NCBI GenBank assembly: GCA_033485155.1
Contig: JAWQJJ010000003.1
Location: 186,001 to 250,000, forward strand
Reading direction: 5' to 3'
DNA: 64,000 bases
DNA from: Methanomassiliicoccus sp.
Lineage (GTDB): Archaea > Thermoplasmatota > Thermoplasmata > Methanomassiliicoccales > Methanomassiliicoccaceae
Shown here one piece after another: positions 18,173 to 27,816 of the stretch. The notes beneath the pieces were generated by a model. The model searched no databases and was not told the origin of the DNA. It worked only from the letters and a program-made list of their open reading frames with translations. A program made the position numbers and the translations under genes. Numbering within the stretch: position 1 is the stretch's first letter; each line of letters begins with the position of its first letter.

Positions 18173-18709
18173 CTATACCTCTGCAGTCTTCATCTTATCT
18201 GCCGGAGCCTTGAGCGACGCATCGCCTTGGCTCGAGCGGATCAGTTCCACACCGTTCATCACTTTCTCCAGATCGAGCATCATGATCAGCTTGTCCGGCA
18301 GCTTACTGATGCCGGTCAGGGCTGATGATTCCGTCCCCGCCAGAGTTTTGGGGGGAAGGGAGATGCTCTCCTTGGGCACCCTCATGACATCCTCCACCGC
18401 ATCCACGATTATGCCGAGCTGGTTGTCGCCAACCTCGGCCACGATGATCCGTGATTGCGTGGAGCGGGCCGGGCCCTCGGAGGCTATGTTAAGCCTCTTC
18501 TTGAGGTCGATCACCGTGGTGATCTGGCCGCGCAGGTTCATGACCCCCTCGATGTACGAGGGGAGCTTGGGAACCTTGGTGATGTCCTCGACCTTGCGGA
18601 TCTCCCTAACCTGGGAGACCACTATGGCGAAGGTCTCCTTTCCCAACCGGAAGGACACTATCTGCTCGACGTCCCCGGTGAGCTCAACCTTACCCCTCTT
18701 GCGAGCCAT
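18173..18709 (-). CDS. cheW: Chemotaxis coupling protein CheW
   Basis: 178 residues. A single CheW domain (IVSFRLGKETFAIVVSQVRE, then LRGQITTVIDLKKRL and IIVDAVEDVM) links receptor to CheA. The first 15 and last 15 residues are charged tails. GAGGT lies seven bases before the ATG. It ends in TAG. Confidence 0.94.
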   Translation of the reverse strand: MARKRGKVELTGDVEQIVSFRLGKETFAIVVSQVREIRKVEDITKVPKLPSYIEGVMNLRGQITTVIDLKKRLNIASEGPARSTQSRIIVAEVGDNQLGIIVDAVEDVMRVPKESISLPPKTLAGTESSALTGISKLPDKLIMMLDLEKVMNGVELIRSSQGDASLKAPADKMKTAEV

Positions 18710-18718
18710 GTCATGACC

Positions 18719-21700
18719 TCACTGGGCCTCGATGCCCCTCTTGGCCAGCGCTTCCTTGACCTTCACCGGCACGTTCGCCTTGCTCTTAGGAGCGGGCTCG
18801 GCGGGTGCGGGGCGGGGGGCGGCCTTGGCCACGGGCTTCAAGGGCTCCTCCACTCTCTCCTGCTCGCTTCCTATCTTGAACTGCTCGGAGACCCTCTGAA
18901 GGTTCACGGCCATCTCGCTGAGGGTCTGGGCCCTCGCCGTGAGGTCCTCCATGCTCGCCGTGAGCTCCTGCGTGGACGACGCCGACTCCTCGGCCGAGGA
19001 GGCGGTCTCCTCGGCGATGGACGCTATGCCGTCCACCGACTTGGCCGCGCGCTGGGCTCCGTCCTTCTGCTTAACCATGAACTGGGCGATGTCGCTGGCC
19101 TCGTCGGCAGTGCGGGCGATGGCGTCGGAAATCTCCGAGAACGCCTTTCCGGTGTTGTCGACCATCTGTATGCCGTCAGCCGCCTCCTTGGTGCCGCGAT
19201 GCATGGCCTCGACCGCCTTTCCGGTCTCCTGCTGGACCTCCTTGATCATCTTGGCGATGCGCTCAGCCGCTTCTCGGGAGTCCTCGGCGAGGTTCTTGAC
19301 CTCTTCCGCGACGACGGCGAATCCGCGGCCCTGCTCGCCTGCTCTCGCCGCCTCGATCGCGGCGTTCAGCGCCAGCAGGTTCGTCTGGTCCGATATGTTG
19401 GTGATGACGTCGACGATCTCGCCGATCTCTTCCGAGCGCTTGCCCAGGACGGTGATGACTGCGGCCGATTCCTCGACCACCTTGGCGATCTCCTGCATCT
19501 TCTTGATCGTAGCATCCACCGTGTCCTTGCCTCTCAGGGCGCCCTCGCTGGCGGAAGTGGCGGCAGTGCGGGCGGATTCCGACTTGGAAGACACGGTCTC
19601 CACCGAGGAGGCCATCTCGGCCATGACCTTGGCCGTCTCGTCCACCTGGGCGGCCTGGTTCTGCGCCCCCCGGGAGATCTGCTGGATCGCGGCACTGACC
19701 TGCTCGGTGGAGGCGTTCATCTCCTCTGCCGAGGAGGCCAGCTCCTGCGAGGTGGAAGATACCATGTCCACCGAGTTGTTGACCTCGGTGAGCAGGTTGA
19801 TCAGCGACAGTCTGAGCTTGCGGATGGCCATGTGGACCTCATGGAATAGCTCGTAGGCCTCCTTGGTGTCCATATCGGCCTCGTGCAGTTCTATGGAGGC
19901 GGTGAGGTCCCCATCGGCCATCTCCTCGAGCACGCCCTTGATCGCGTTGGCCGAATCCACCTGGTAGGAAGAGACCTTCTGGGACTTCTTGATCATCTGC
20001 TTCATGGCCGTCTGGTCGGTCACGAACTCGAAAGCTCCGATGACTTCGCCTGCGTCGTTCTTCAAGGGCGCACCGGCGCAGAAAATGTCCATATGATTCC
20101 CGCCCACGGTGCAATCATTCTCGCAGGTGTGCACACCCTTGATGCGCATGGCTTCGCTGCACGGGCAGGCCGCGGTCTTACACTTGGAGGTGTTCCAGAG
20201 ATCCGCGCACTTCATGCCCATTAGATCCTTCTTGCTCTTTCCCAGAAGCTTGGCCCCGGCCTCGTTGATGTACATGATCCGGAGATCTTTGTCCATGAAC
20301 TGTATGGGGGTGGGAATGGACTCGAAATCGCCGACCACAGAGTCCAGGGTGTGGTTGACGCCGTCGAGGATCATCTTGTAGTTACCGCCGTGCTGAGAGA
20401 GGTTGGCCCGCTCATCTAGGCGACCCTGGATGGCCGCGCGAGACAGGGCGTTGGTATCCTTCACCAGCGCCCGGATGGCGTCACGGGCCTTGACCAGGTT
20501 GTTCATGATCTGCTCGTATGCCACCTTGCTATCCTGGGTGTACTCGTCCGCATCCCCGACCTTGGTATCGAAGGTCAGGTCGCCGACGGCGAGCATCTCC
20601 AGACCCTTGGCCACGCGCTCGACCTCGACCTGTTCGTACTTTATCTTGCGCATGGTCTTGGTGACGTCCTGCAGTATCTCGACATGACCGACGACCTCCC
20701 CCTTGGCGTTCTTAAGGTACGAGACATCGATCTGGTTGGTCTTGCCGTTGCGCTCGGCCATGGTCCTGCTCTGACCGTGCCTCAGGCGCATGATGCCGCA
20801 GTCCTTAGTGCCGCAAACCTGGCCGTTCCAGGCCTGGCAGTTCTGGCCCAGTAGCTCGCTCTTAGGCTTCTTGAGTATGTCCAGGGATGCCCTGTTCAGA
20901 TAGGTCATCCTCATGTTGGCATCGGTGACCGAGAGCGGGAAGGGCAGGGCGTCGATGATCTGCTCATACCAGTAGGTCTTATCCACCACCAGGTCCAGGG
21001 TCTGGTTGAAGCCTGATATCACATTGGCGTACTCGCCCTGGTGCTTGGACGCGTCGGCCCGCTTGCTGAAGTCGCCCTTAGCCGCGGCATCGCTGAGGGC
21101 CTTGGTGTCATCTACCAGCGCCTTGATGGCGTTCTGACATAGGTCCAATCGATCCCTCATGATCGCCAGATCCCCTTTGACTTCCATTTCGAAGCCTTTG
21201 GACAGATCGCCCTTGGACATGTAGCCCAGCTGGGTTACAACCGCCTTCAGGGGCTTCATGAACGTATCGATGGTCTCGTTCATCCCATCGACGATGCTCT
21301 TATAGTTGCCCTCGAACTTGGAAGCGTCCACCCTGGCCTTCAGGTTGCCGGCGTGCACTTCTTCGGTCAGGCGCTTGACCTCTTTGGTAATCTCCGTCTC
21401 CTTGGTGATATCGGTGATGAGTTCGATGGCCCCGACGACCTTGCCCGATTCGTCTTTTACCGGAGCAACGGAGCATCGAATGGGCATTTCTCCCGACTGA
21501 AGGTGAGCGTGGGTATCGCCGATGAGGGGGCGGTCTTCGCTCATGGACTTGCGCACCGCACAGTTGCCACCCTTGCAGTGGTCGGTGTTCATCAGCAGGT
21601 GGCAGGATGTCCCCAACACCTGGTCCAGGCTCTTTCCTACCATCTTGAGGGCAGCCTGGTTCATGAAGGTGATCTTGAGGTCGGAGTCCACGGCCATCAC

Positions 21701-22114
21701 TGGCGTGGGGATACCGTTCAGGAACGCGTTACCGTTGCTGCCGGTACCGGCGCTTGCCTGGGGGATCATGAACCCGACACTACCGATGATATTCCCGGCA
21801 CCGTCGGTTATTGGCCGTGCGGAAACGGTCACTATGTGCGTGACTTCATCGTTGTTTACAAACTCGATGTCCTTGACCTCGATGGCTCTCCCCAAGGATA
21901 TGGCGTCCATGACCTTGCAGCCCTTCTTGCCGATTGCCCCGTTGAAGATGTCTCGGATCCTCATTCCTACGGCATCCTTGGCATTCAGCCCGGTCAGTTC
22001 GGCAGCGGCATCATTGAACGCCACTACCTTCCATCCAGCATCCGTGGTATACGCGGCGACTGGCAGGCTTGCGATCACATCCGAATCGATCATCTTCTCG
22101 GAACCTTGTTTCAT
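18719..22114 (-). CDS. Soluble methyl-accepting chemotaxis protein with PAS domains carrying cysteine triads
   Basis: 1131 residues from the ATG at 22114 (GAGG nine bases upstream; the in-frame TTG at 22144 is less likely). No membrane helix is visible, so this is a cytoplasmic receptor. Domains: PAS 1 (about 10-120), PAS 2 (125-245), PAS 3 (380-490) and PAS 4 (595-705), separated by repeated HAMP-like helical linkers. The signalling domain begins near 760, with the hairpin tip [23 protein letters not shown] 2, 3 and 4 each carry three cysteines at matching places (C171/180/185, C426/434/439, C636/645/650), suggesting bound metal or redox sensing. Glu/Gln-rich methylation helices flank the tip. 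The tail ends [13 protein letters not shown], with no CheR-binding pentapeptide. It is the only MCP in the window and leads the operon. Confidence 0.93.
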   Translation of the reverse strand: MKQGSEKMIDSDVIASLPVAAYTTDAGWKVVAFNDAAAELTGLNAKDAVGMRIRDIFNGAIGKKGCKVMDAISLGRAIEVKDIEFVNNDEVTHIVTVSARPITDGAGNIIGSVGFMIPQASAGTGSNGNAFLNGIPTPVMAVDSDLKITFMNQAALKMVGKSLDQVLGTSCHLLMNTDHCKGGNCAVRKSMSEDRPLIGDTHAHLQSGEMPIRCSVAPVKDESGKVVGAIELITDITKETEITKEVKRLTEEVHAGNLKARVDASKFEGNYKSIVDGMNETIDTFMKPLKAVVTQLGYMSKGDLSKGFEMEVKGDLAIMRDRLDLCQNAIKALVDDTKALSDAAAKGDFSKRADASKHQGEYANVISGFNQTLDLVVDKTYWYEQIIDALPFPLSVTDANMRMTYLNRASLDILKKPKSELLGQNCQAWNGQVCGTKDCGIMRLRHGQSRTMAERNGKTNQIDVSYLKNAKGEVVGHVEILQDVTKTMRKIKYEQVEVERVAKGLEMLAVGDLTFDTKVGDADEYTQDSKVAYEQIMNNLVKARDAIRALVKDTNALSRAAIQGRLDERANLSQHGGNYKMILDGVNHTLDSVVGDFESIPTPIQFMDKDLRIMYINEAGAKLLGKSKKDLMGMKCADLWNTSKCKTAACPCSEAMRIKGVHTCENDCTVGGNHMDIFCAGAPLKNDAGEVIGAFEFVTDQTAMKQMIKKSQKVSSYQVDSANAIKGVLEEMADGDLTASIELHEADMDTKEAYELFHEVHMAIRKLRLSLINLLTEVNNSVDMVSSTSQELASSAEEMNASTEQVSAAIQQISRGAQNQAAQVDETAKVMAEMASSVETVSSKSESARTAATSASEGALRGKDTVDATIKKMQEIAKVVEESAAVITVLGKRSEEIGEIVDVITNISDQTNLLALNAAIEAARAGEQGRGFAVVAEEVKNLAEDSREAAERIAKMIKEVQQETGKAVEAMHRGTKEAADGIQMVDNTGKAFSEISDAIARTADEASDIAQFMVKQKDGAQRAAKSVDGIASIAEETASSAEESASSTQELTASMEDLTARAQTLSEMAVNLQRVSEQFKIGSEQERVEEPLKPVAKAAPRPAPAEPAPKSKANVPVKVKEALAKRGIEAQ

Positions 22115-22506
22115 GACATCATTCCTCTGTGTGCCAGATTCCAACCATAATTTGGAATAATTAATTATGACTAAAAAAATATGAGAATATTTATAGAATA
22201 GGCGACCTAATATCGTTATTGGTTATTAGAATCTATATAATTCGAAGGTTTGGATACTTTATATAATATCACTATGGATAGAAACTCGAAAGACCTTGTT
22301 GAACGTGCAGGGTATGCCGGGGGCGGAACGGGGGAGCATCCGACGACCGCCGGAAAGATGTACCGGCCTCGGAGCCGATCCGTCCGTGGCCCGCATGAGG
22401 TCAGAGCATCCGAATTCCCGGCCGCTTGAAAGGCCAATGATGGTTACCGATGAGCGGACCGAGCTGCCAATCTTTTTATTTCCTTCCATTTATGGGCTCG
22501 GCGACC
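22115..22506. promoter_or_regulatory. Divergent promoter region between the MCP operon and cheR
   Basis: AT-rich DNA with TATA-like boxes for both directions. For the - strand, AATTAATTATTCC at about 22153-22165 lies some 40 bases before the MCP ATG. For the + strand, CTTTATATAATAT at about 22257-22269 and CTTTTTATTTCC at about 22472-22483 are both possible. The second places a start close to the cheR ATG at 22507. A 51-codon + frame at 22274-22429 has no ribosome site and no similarity I know. Confidence 0.5.
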
Positions 22507-23334
22507 ATGGATAAGGTTTGTACCGACAAGGGCTTCCTGGATCTGAAGCATCTCATCACGAAGCAGCTGTCCCTGGATTGCGACCACTATAAGGATGGTT
22601 ATCTGCAGAGGCGCTTCGCCGTCCGGATGCGCGAGCGGGGGACGAACAGCTACGAGGATTACGTCCGTTTGCTGAAGAGCGACCCTCACGAGTTCGAGGA
22701 CCTCATGAGCGATCTGACCATCAACGTCACTCAGTTCTTCAGGGACCTGGCGGTGTTTAAGGCGTTGGAAGAGGACATCCTGCCGAGGCTCATTTACCAG
22801 AAGGTGATGAATAAGGATCCGTCGATACGCATATGGAGCGCAGGTTGCTCCAGCGGAGAGGAACCATATTCGATGAGCATCCTACTCCGTGAACTCCTGG
22901 GCGAGGAATTCCAAAACTTTTCCCTGACCGTGGTGGGCTCAGATATAGATGAGGAGGTATTGCGGAGCGCCCAGGAAGGCATCTACCTGCCTCGCCAGGT
23001 GGTCAATGTCCCCAAGCCCTACCTCGAGAAGTACTTCGAACGCGAGGGCGGCAACTATCGTGTGGTCCAGGAGATCAAGGACATGGTCAAGTTCCGCAAT
23101 ATCGACTTGTTCACGAGCACCGCTGGATCGCACTTCGACATGATCCTGTGCCGCAATGTCGTGATCTACTTCACCCGGGAGATGCAGGAACGCCTGTATA
23201 TGTGGTTCTACAACGCTCTGCGGGACGGGGGATACTTCGTCATGGGCAACACCGAGACCCTGGTCGGCGAGGCGTCCGATCTGTTCAAGCCCGCCTTCAT
23301 AAGGGAGCGCATCTACCAGAAGGGGGCGCCATGA
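22507..23334 (+). CDS. cheR: Chemoreceptor methyltransferase CheR
   Basis: 275 residues, normal CheR length. I chose the ATG at 22507 (MDKVCTDKGFLDLKHLI) because a TATA-like box about 27 bases upstream suggests a leaderless transcript; starts at 22450 and 22492 are also in frame. The N-terminal helical domain (YKDGYLQRRFAVRMRE) is followed by the SAM-binding fold: IWSAGCSSGEEPYS, VVGSDIDEEVL and MILCRNVVIYF. It methylates glutamates of the MCP from S-adenosylmethionine. It is divergent from the operon encoding its substrate. Confidence 0.94.
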   Translation: MDKVCTDKGFLDLKHLITKQLSLDCDHYKDGYLQRRFAVRMRERGTNSYEDYVRLLKSDPHEFEDLMSDLTINVTQFFRDLAVFKALEEDILPRLIYQKVMNKDPSIRIWSAGCSSGEEPYSMSILLRELLGEEFQNFSLTVVGSDIDEEVLRSAQEGIYLPRQVVNVPKPYLEKYFEREGGNYRVVQEIKDMVKFRNIDLFTSTAGSHFDMILCRNVVIYFTREMQERLYMWFYNALRDGGYFVMGNTETLVGEASDLFKPAFIRERIYQKGAP

Positions 23335-23451
23335 TCTGCGAGAACGGCAGGGGCAAAGCAATATGCCGTTCCCGGCTTCGGTGACGGGGCACGCGCACGG
23401 ACCGTGGAAACTCGTCCGAAGGATTTTATCTTCGTTGACAGATTCACCTTC

Positions 23452-23706
23452 ATGAGAGGCATGGCCGTATCCCTCTTGGTCCTGGGCCTGTTCGGGCGAG
23501 GCAAGAAGGACGAGAAGCCGGCTAAGGAGGAGAAGGGAGCGTTCATCCAATGTCCAGCCTGCGGAAAGGAGCTGCATAGTACCATCCCTCGCTGCCCGTA
23601 CTGCTCCGCGTTCCTGGAGATAGTCTGTCCCAACTGCGATCGCACGACCAACCGTAGCCTCAGGAATTGCCCTTATTGCGGCAAGCCGTTCGATAAACAC
23701 AAGTGA
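23452..23706 (+). CDS. Small double zinc-ribbon protein
   Basis: 84 residues. A short hydrophobic N-terminus (MAVSLLVLGLFGRG) and a Lys/Glu linker precede two CPxC...CPYC zinc ribbons (CPACGKEL, CPYCSAF, CPNCDRT, CPYCGKP). GATTTTATC about 26 bases before the ATG at 23452 fits a leaderless start; an ATG at 23461 and an upstream GTG at 23404 are alternatives. Zinc ribbons of this kind usually bind nucleic acid or protein. The role is unknown. Confidence 0.7.
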   Translation: MRGMAVSLLVLGLFGRGKKDEKPAKEEKGAFIQCPACGKELHSTIPRCPYCSAFLEIVCPNCDRTTNRSLRNCPYCGKPFDKHK

Positions 23707-23792
23707 TCACGCAGGACCTAAGCTGGAATCCAGCCAGGGGACCGTGACCCGGATCGGTCGCGGTGCAAGGGTTTCGATCGAAGGGGCGTTGA

Positions 23793-24644
23793 TCATGACC
23801 TTACGAGCTTGATGTTCTTCGGAGCCGAGGTTGGCGGACGACCGCTGGGCCTGCCATTGCATACAACTTCATCAGAATTTTCCAGGACTGTGTTTATCGT
23901 CTCCATGGCGAAGAGGCTCATGATCGTTCCGTTGATGACGATGGCCCGACTAGTCCCATTCTCCTTGGACAGGGCCAGGGTGGTCTCCTCATCGATGAGG
24001 AGGATCAGCTCGAGACAGTAACGTCCGTCCTTGGTAACGAAACCATTCTCATGAAGCTCTCCGTTCAGCTTGGTGATGTGCGGCGGCGATTTGTTGATCC
24101 TTCGTACTTTTGTATCGCCGAGCCACCCGGCAAAGCTCTCTGGATCGTGGGTCAGGACCGCGGTGATCGGTAATTCCTGAGATCTTTCGGTGAGGAGCTT
24201 GGCGTAGCGGATCATATGGCTGTTGTTGATGCAGATCAATACTATGCCCACCTTGGCCGAGGACAGCAACTCGGTGATCTTATGATCGATGGCCCAGCCA
24301 CCCCTGAGCGTCCATATGGGATTCTCTGCCTTCTCTGCTCGCCTGCCGATCTCGCCAAGCTCGTGGACAATCTCATCGCTCGCCCGCCTCATCTCCTCCA
24401 TGATGTGATTGGAGGATACCAAGGGGGAGTTGGCTCGGTAGCAGATGGGATTGGAGTTGCCGACCTGCACGAAGCCTCTCTCCGCCAGGTGTTCCATGAC
24501 ATCATAGGTCCGGGAGCGGGGAACCCCGCTCTCCACGCTTATCTCCTTGACAGTCCCCTCCCCCAGCGCCACGGTGGCGATGTACGCCCGTGCCTCGTAC
24601 TCGCTCAACCCCAGCCTCATGAGATGGTCGACCAATTGTGTCAT
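23793..24644 (-). CDS. TrmB-family transcriptional regulator
   Basis: 283 residues. The N-terminal winged helix (LGLSEYEARAYIATVALGEG, then SGVPRSRTYDVMEHLAERGF) is the TrmB/Sugar-TRM HTH. A coiled segment at about 80-105 probably dimerises, and the C-terminal part (about 110-260) is a ligand-sensing domain of PLD-like fold. It is divergent from the MMPL exporter with 75 bp between starts, so it probably regulates that gene and itself. The ligand is unknown. The start lies close to the exporter's TATA region, where binding could block transcription. Confidence 0.88.
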   Translation of the reverse strand: MTQLVDHLMRLGLSEYEARAYIATVALGEGTVKEISVESGVPRSRTYDVMEHLAERGFVQVGNSNPICYRANSPLVSSNHIMEEMRRASDEIVHELGEIGRRAEKAENPIWTLRGGWAIDHKITELLSSAKVGIVLICINNSHMIRYAKLLTERSQELPITAVLTHDPESFAGWLGDTKVRRINKSPPHITKLNGELHENGFVTKDGRYCLELILLIDEETTLALSKENGTSRAIVINGTIMSLFAMETINTVLENSDEVVCNGRPSGRPPTSAPKNIKLVRS

Positions 24645-24663
24645 GTCACTGCACTAATGACAA

Positions 24664-24710
24664 CAAACTTATTAACCTTGGCCACTTGCCATCTCATAAT
24701 TCAGGAGGAT
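24664..24710 (+). promoter_or_regulatory. Promoter and ribosome site of the MMPL exporter
   Basis: ACTTATTAACC at about 24667-24677 resembles a TATA box, and AGGAGGA at 24703-24709 lies about ten bases before the ATG at 24720. The same stretch faces the start of the TrmB gene, so it is the natural place for an operator, though I see no clear palindrome. Confidence 0.45.
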
Positions 24711-24719
24711 GGGCCAAGA

Positions 24720-27659
24720 ATGGTGTTCAATAAGATAGCCAGCTTCATCACAAAACACTACAAGCTTATCATTGTAGTGTGGATCGTCGCGTTGCTGGTA
24801 TCGGTACCGGCGATCATGAACGTCGATAACGCCGTCCAGTACAATTCCGACTTTGGAAGCGTGGACGGATATGAGTCCATACAGGCCTCGAACATTATTG
24901 CCGAGCAATTTCAAGGCACGGAGGCCAACGGGTCGCTCATAATATTACTGCAGGCCGATAATATCTCTGACGCTTCATCTAGGGCCTTTGTGCTCGACCT
25001 GGAAAAGCGGATCAATGAGTCTCAGGATCTGAAGTACCTGAGCGGAGTGTCTTCCATCTATTCCTATTACTCTGGATACGTACTAGAGAAGGGCATCCCC
25101 CAGCTCGGTGCCAATATGCGGCCGGCGGAGGAGAACGTCACCTCCACTGCATTTATTATCTGGGGCGTGCCGGCGATGTACCTTGCTAATTATGCGCAGA
25201 GCGGGTCCGATTCTGCTGCCTACGCCGCGACCGCCGCTTCCCTGCAAGAAAACCTTACCCAGGCCCACGCCGACGCCAACACCACTCAGATGGCCTTCGG
25301 ATATTATGGGGCGTTCACCAAAGCCTGGAACGAGACCAGTGCGATCCCTGATCCCATGACCAGGGCGACCACCAGCGTCGACAGCGCCGCTCAAGCCCTT
25401 ATCAGCTCCCTGCCCGCGGACCAGGCTACGGCCAAGGCCATGATGCAGGGCGTCTTACAGGGCTTCAATTTAACCAACTTCAACGATCAGACCCACGTTC
25501 ATGCCTTTACCCTCAACATGATCGGGGCGGCCGCGGGCATCACGAACAATACCTTCCTGCAGGAGGTCTATGACCTCGGGCCGACTTACGACAGCGGCGC
25601 GGTGAAGGCTTATGCAAGTTCGATCATAGACAATGGAACCCTGGACACCTACCCGATCGCCATTCCCCAGGAGCTCCGTACCGGCTTCATGTCCTCCGAT
25701 AACCGGACCATGCTCATGATGCTGTCCTTCAGCGTTGCCTCCGATTACGTTGAGGATAATGGGGATAAGCCTCTGCTGGATGATGTCAATGTGCTGAGGT
25801 CGATCATCTCCGATCTCAAGGAGGAGACCGGGTCGGACATCACGACCTATGCCACCGGCGAGGCCGCCATTTCCGCGGATATGCAGGCCAGCTCGACCAA
25901 TGACATGAAGTTGATCGAACCCATCACCATCGCCATCATCATTATCCTGATGGGCGTGATGTTCCGGTCGGTGGTCGGACAGTTCCTTCCGCTCGCTGCG
26001 GTGGGAGTAGCCGTCGGCCTGAGCCAGGCTCTGGTGTTCGTAATAGGCTCGACCATCGCCCAGATCAACAGCACCGTCATCACCATGCTCTTCGCCGTCC
26101 TTATGGGCGTGGGAACCGATTACTCGATCTTCATCATCACCCGATATCGCGAGGAAAGGATCAGAGGTGCTAACAGAGAGCAGGCGGTTCACACTTCGGT
26201 CACCTGGGCCGGGGAGTCTATCGTCACCTCGGGCGCCACGGTCATCATCGCCTTCTTCGCCATGGCCACCGCCTCGTTCTCCTTCGTCCAGACCATGGGC
26301 CTGCTGCTGGGCCTCTCGATCGTAATCGCCCTGCTCATCGCCCTTACCCTCGTGCCCGCAGTCCTCATGCTGCTCGGTAACCGCATATTCTGGCCGACCT
26401 CCGGAAAGCGGTTCGAATCCTTCGCTAAGAAGCTTATGCAGAGGAAGAGGGAGGGAAACCACGGTTACTTCCACCGGGCGGCCTCGTTCTCGGTCAAGCA
26501 CGCCGGGGTCGTGATCATCGCCGCCATCTTGGTCACCGTGCCCACGACCTACATCTTCCTGACCCAGGAGACGAGCTTCGACTTCATCGGGAGCATGGGC
26601 GACTCGGAGAGCATCGATGGCATGAAAGCCATGACTGATGACTTCGGCGCAGGGATGATCACCCCCACCAAGATCGTGGTCGTCGCACCCGCCGAGGTGT
26701 ACAATAATGGCACCTTCGACTATGGCTACCTTGACGCCATAGATAATCTGACAGCAACCGTGGCGGCCGACTCCCATGTTCAGAAGGTCACCTCCATCAC
26801 CCGCCCATACGGCGAGATTGTTGACTATCGCAACCTCAGTGCCTTGTCGGCGGAGGATCGGGCCACCGTGCAGGCAAAAATGCTCGAGGACCTGGGGAAG
26901 GACAACAAGACCGTGCTCATGAACGTCATCCTCAAGGACGAACCGCAGAGCGCCGATGCTGTAGGTTACATGTCCGAGCTGAGGACCGAGCTGTCCAATG
27001 CTCAGGCAGGCCTGCCGGCTCTGGTCGATGCCAAGGTCCTGGTGGGCGGGGAGACCGCTACCATGTATGACATGAGCCTTAGCACCTCGCAACAGTTCGC
27101 CAACATCGAGATGCTGGTGGTCATCGGCATCTTCGTGGTGCTGATGATCGTCCTAGGCTCTCTGCTGCTGCCGGCATTTGCCATCGTGTCCATTGCCATG
27201 AGCATCTCCTGGGCCTTCGCCGCCACCACGCTCCTCTTCGGCGTGGGCATGGGCAAACCGATCCTGTGGATGATACCTCTCATCCTGTTCGTCATGCTCA
27301 TGGGCATTGGAATGGACTACAATGTGTTCATCCTCACTCGCATCAGGGAGGAGGTCCATAAGGGGAAAGAGATCAGGACCGCGGTCGTGGATGCGGTCGA
27401 CTGGACCGGTGGCATCATCACCGCCCTGGCCATTATCATGGCCGGTGCCTTCGGCAGCATGATGCTGTCCTCGAACACCATGCTCCAGGAGTTCGGGTTC
27501 GCCCTGTTCCTGGCGGTCCTCTTGGACGCCATGGTGGTGAGGACATACATCGTCCCCGCGGCTATCGTCCTCATGGGCAAGTGGGCCTGGTGGGCTCCTG
27601 GCCGCCTCCAGCGGGAGGGTCGAGGGGAGAAGAAGGGAGATAAGACCAAACCTGAGTGA
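24720..27659 (+). CDS. MMPL/RND-superfamily exporter (HAE3-like)
   Basis: 979 residues from the ATG at 24720, which has a strong AGGAGGA; the frame stays open upstream to 24216 but that part is antisense to the TrmB gene. Layout is the RND duplication: one N-terminal helix (LIIVVWIVALLVSVPAIM), a large outer loop to about 400, then five helices. A second helix-loop-helix bundle starts near 590. GVGTDYSIFIITRYREE and GIGMDYNVFILTRIREE are the paired D-Y motifs of MMPL helices 4 and 10, the likely proton-relay Asp. The protein probably exports lipids, hydrophobic compounds or drugs using the ion gradient. Control by the divergent TrmB protein is likely. Confidence 0.92.
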   Translation: MVFNKIASFITKHYKLIIVVWIVALLVSVPAIMNVDNAVQYNSDFGSVDGYESIQASNIIAEQFQGTEANGSLIILLQADNISDASSRAFVLDLEKRINESQDLKYLSGVSSIYSYYSGYVLEKGIPQLGANMRPAEENVTSTAFIIWGVPAMYLANYAQSGSDSAAYAATAASLQENLTQAHADANTTQMAFGYYGAFTKAWNETSAIPDPMTRATTSVDSAAQALISSLPADQATAKAMMQGVLQGFNLTNFNDQTHVHAFTLNMIGAAAGITNNTFLQEVYDLGPTYDSGAVKAYASSIIDNGTLDTYPIAIPQELRTGFMSSDNRTMLMMLSFSVASDYVEDNGDKPLLDDVNVLRSIISDLKEETGSDITTYATGEAAISADMQASSTNDMKLIEPITIAIIIILMGVMFRSVVGQFLPLAAVGVAVGLSQALVFVIGSTIAQINSTVITMLFAVLMGVGTDYSIFIITRYREERIRGANREQAVHTSVTWAGESIVTSGATVIIAFFAMATASFSFVQTMGLLLGLSIVIALLIALTLVPAVLMLLGNRIFWPTSGKRFESFAKKLMQRKREGNHGYFHRAASFSVKHAGVVIIAAILVTVPTTYIFLTQETSFDFIGSMGDSESIDGMKAMTDDFGAGMITPTKIVVVAPAEVYNNGTFDYGYLDAIDNLTATVAADSHVQKVTSITRPYGEIVDYRNLSALSAEDRATVQAKMLEDLGKDNKTVLMNVILKDEPQSADAVGYMSELRTELSNAQAGLPALVDAKVLVGGETATMYDMSLSTSQQFANIEMLVVIGIFVVLMIVLGSLLLPAFAIVSIAMSISWAFAATTLLFGVGMGKPILWMIPLILFVMLMGIGMDYNVFILTRIREEVHKGKEIRTAVVDAVDWTGGIITALAIIMAGAFGSMMLSSNTMLQEFGFALFLAVLLDAMVVRTYIVPAAIVLMGKWAWWAPGRLQREGRGEKKGDKTKPE

Positions 27660-27670
27660 AGAGAAAGAAC

Positions 27671-27720
27671 GAGGGGATCGTCCCCTCCCTTTCAATATCT
27701 TCATTTTTCTACCTTTTATT
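27671..27720 (+). terminator. Hairpin and T-rich terminator after the MMPL exporter
   Basis: GAGGGGA-TCG-TCCCCTC forms a perfect 7-bp stem with a 3-base loop at 27671-27687. It is followed by T-rich sequence (TTTCAATATC, CATTTTTCTACCTTTTATTC). This resembles an intrinsic terminator and lies 11 bases after the exporter's stop. Confidence 0.6.
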
Positions 27721-27816
27721 CTCCCGATCCTTCTTCTCACTATAGTCGAGTGCGCATAACGAATATCCATTGCAATATTTAATTAAGGGAATAATCATTA
27801 CGGTGGGTCGATCCTG

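Noticed and set aside
22274-22429. 51-codon frame in the MCP/cheR gap
   Set aside because: The TATA-like box is too close to its ATG, there is no ribosome site and composition is random.
24216-24719. Open frame upstream of the MMPL exporter start
   Set aside because: It is antisense to the TrmB gene. The ATG at 24720 has AGGAGGA and starts the normal first helix.
25470-27092. 540-codon - strand frame opposite the MMPL exporter
   Set aside because: Shadow rich in His, Asp and Gly; the exporter on the other strand is certain.
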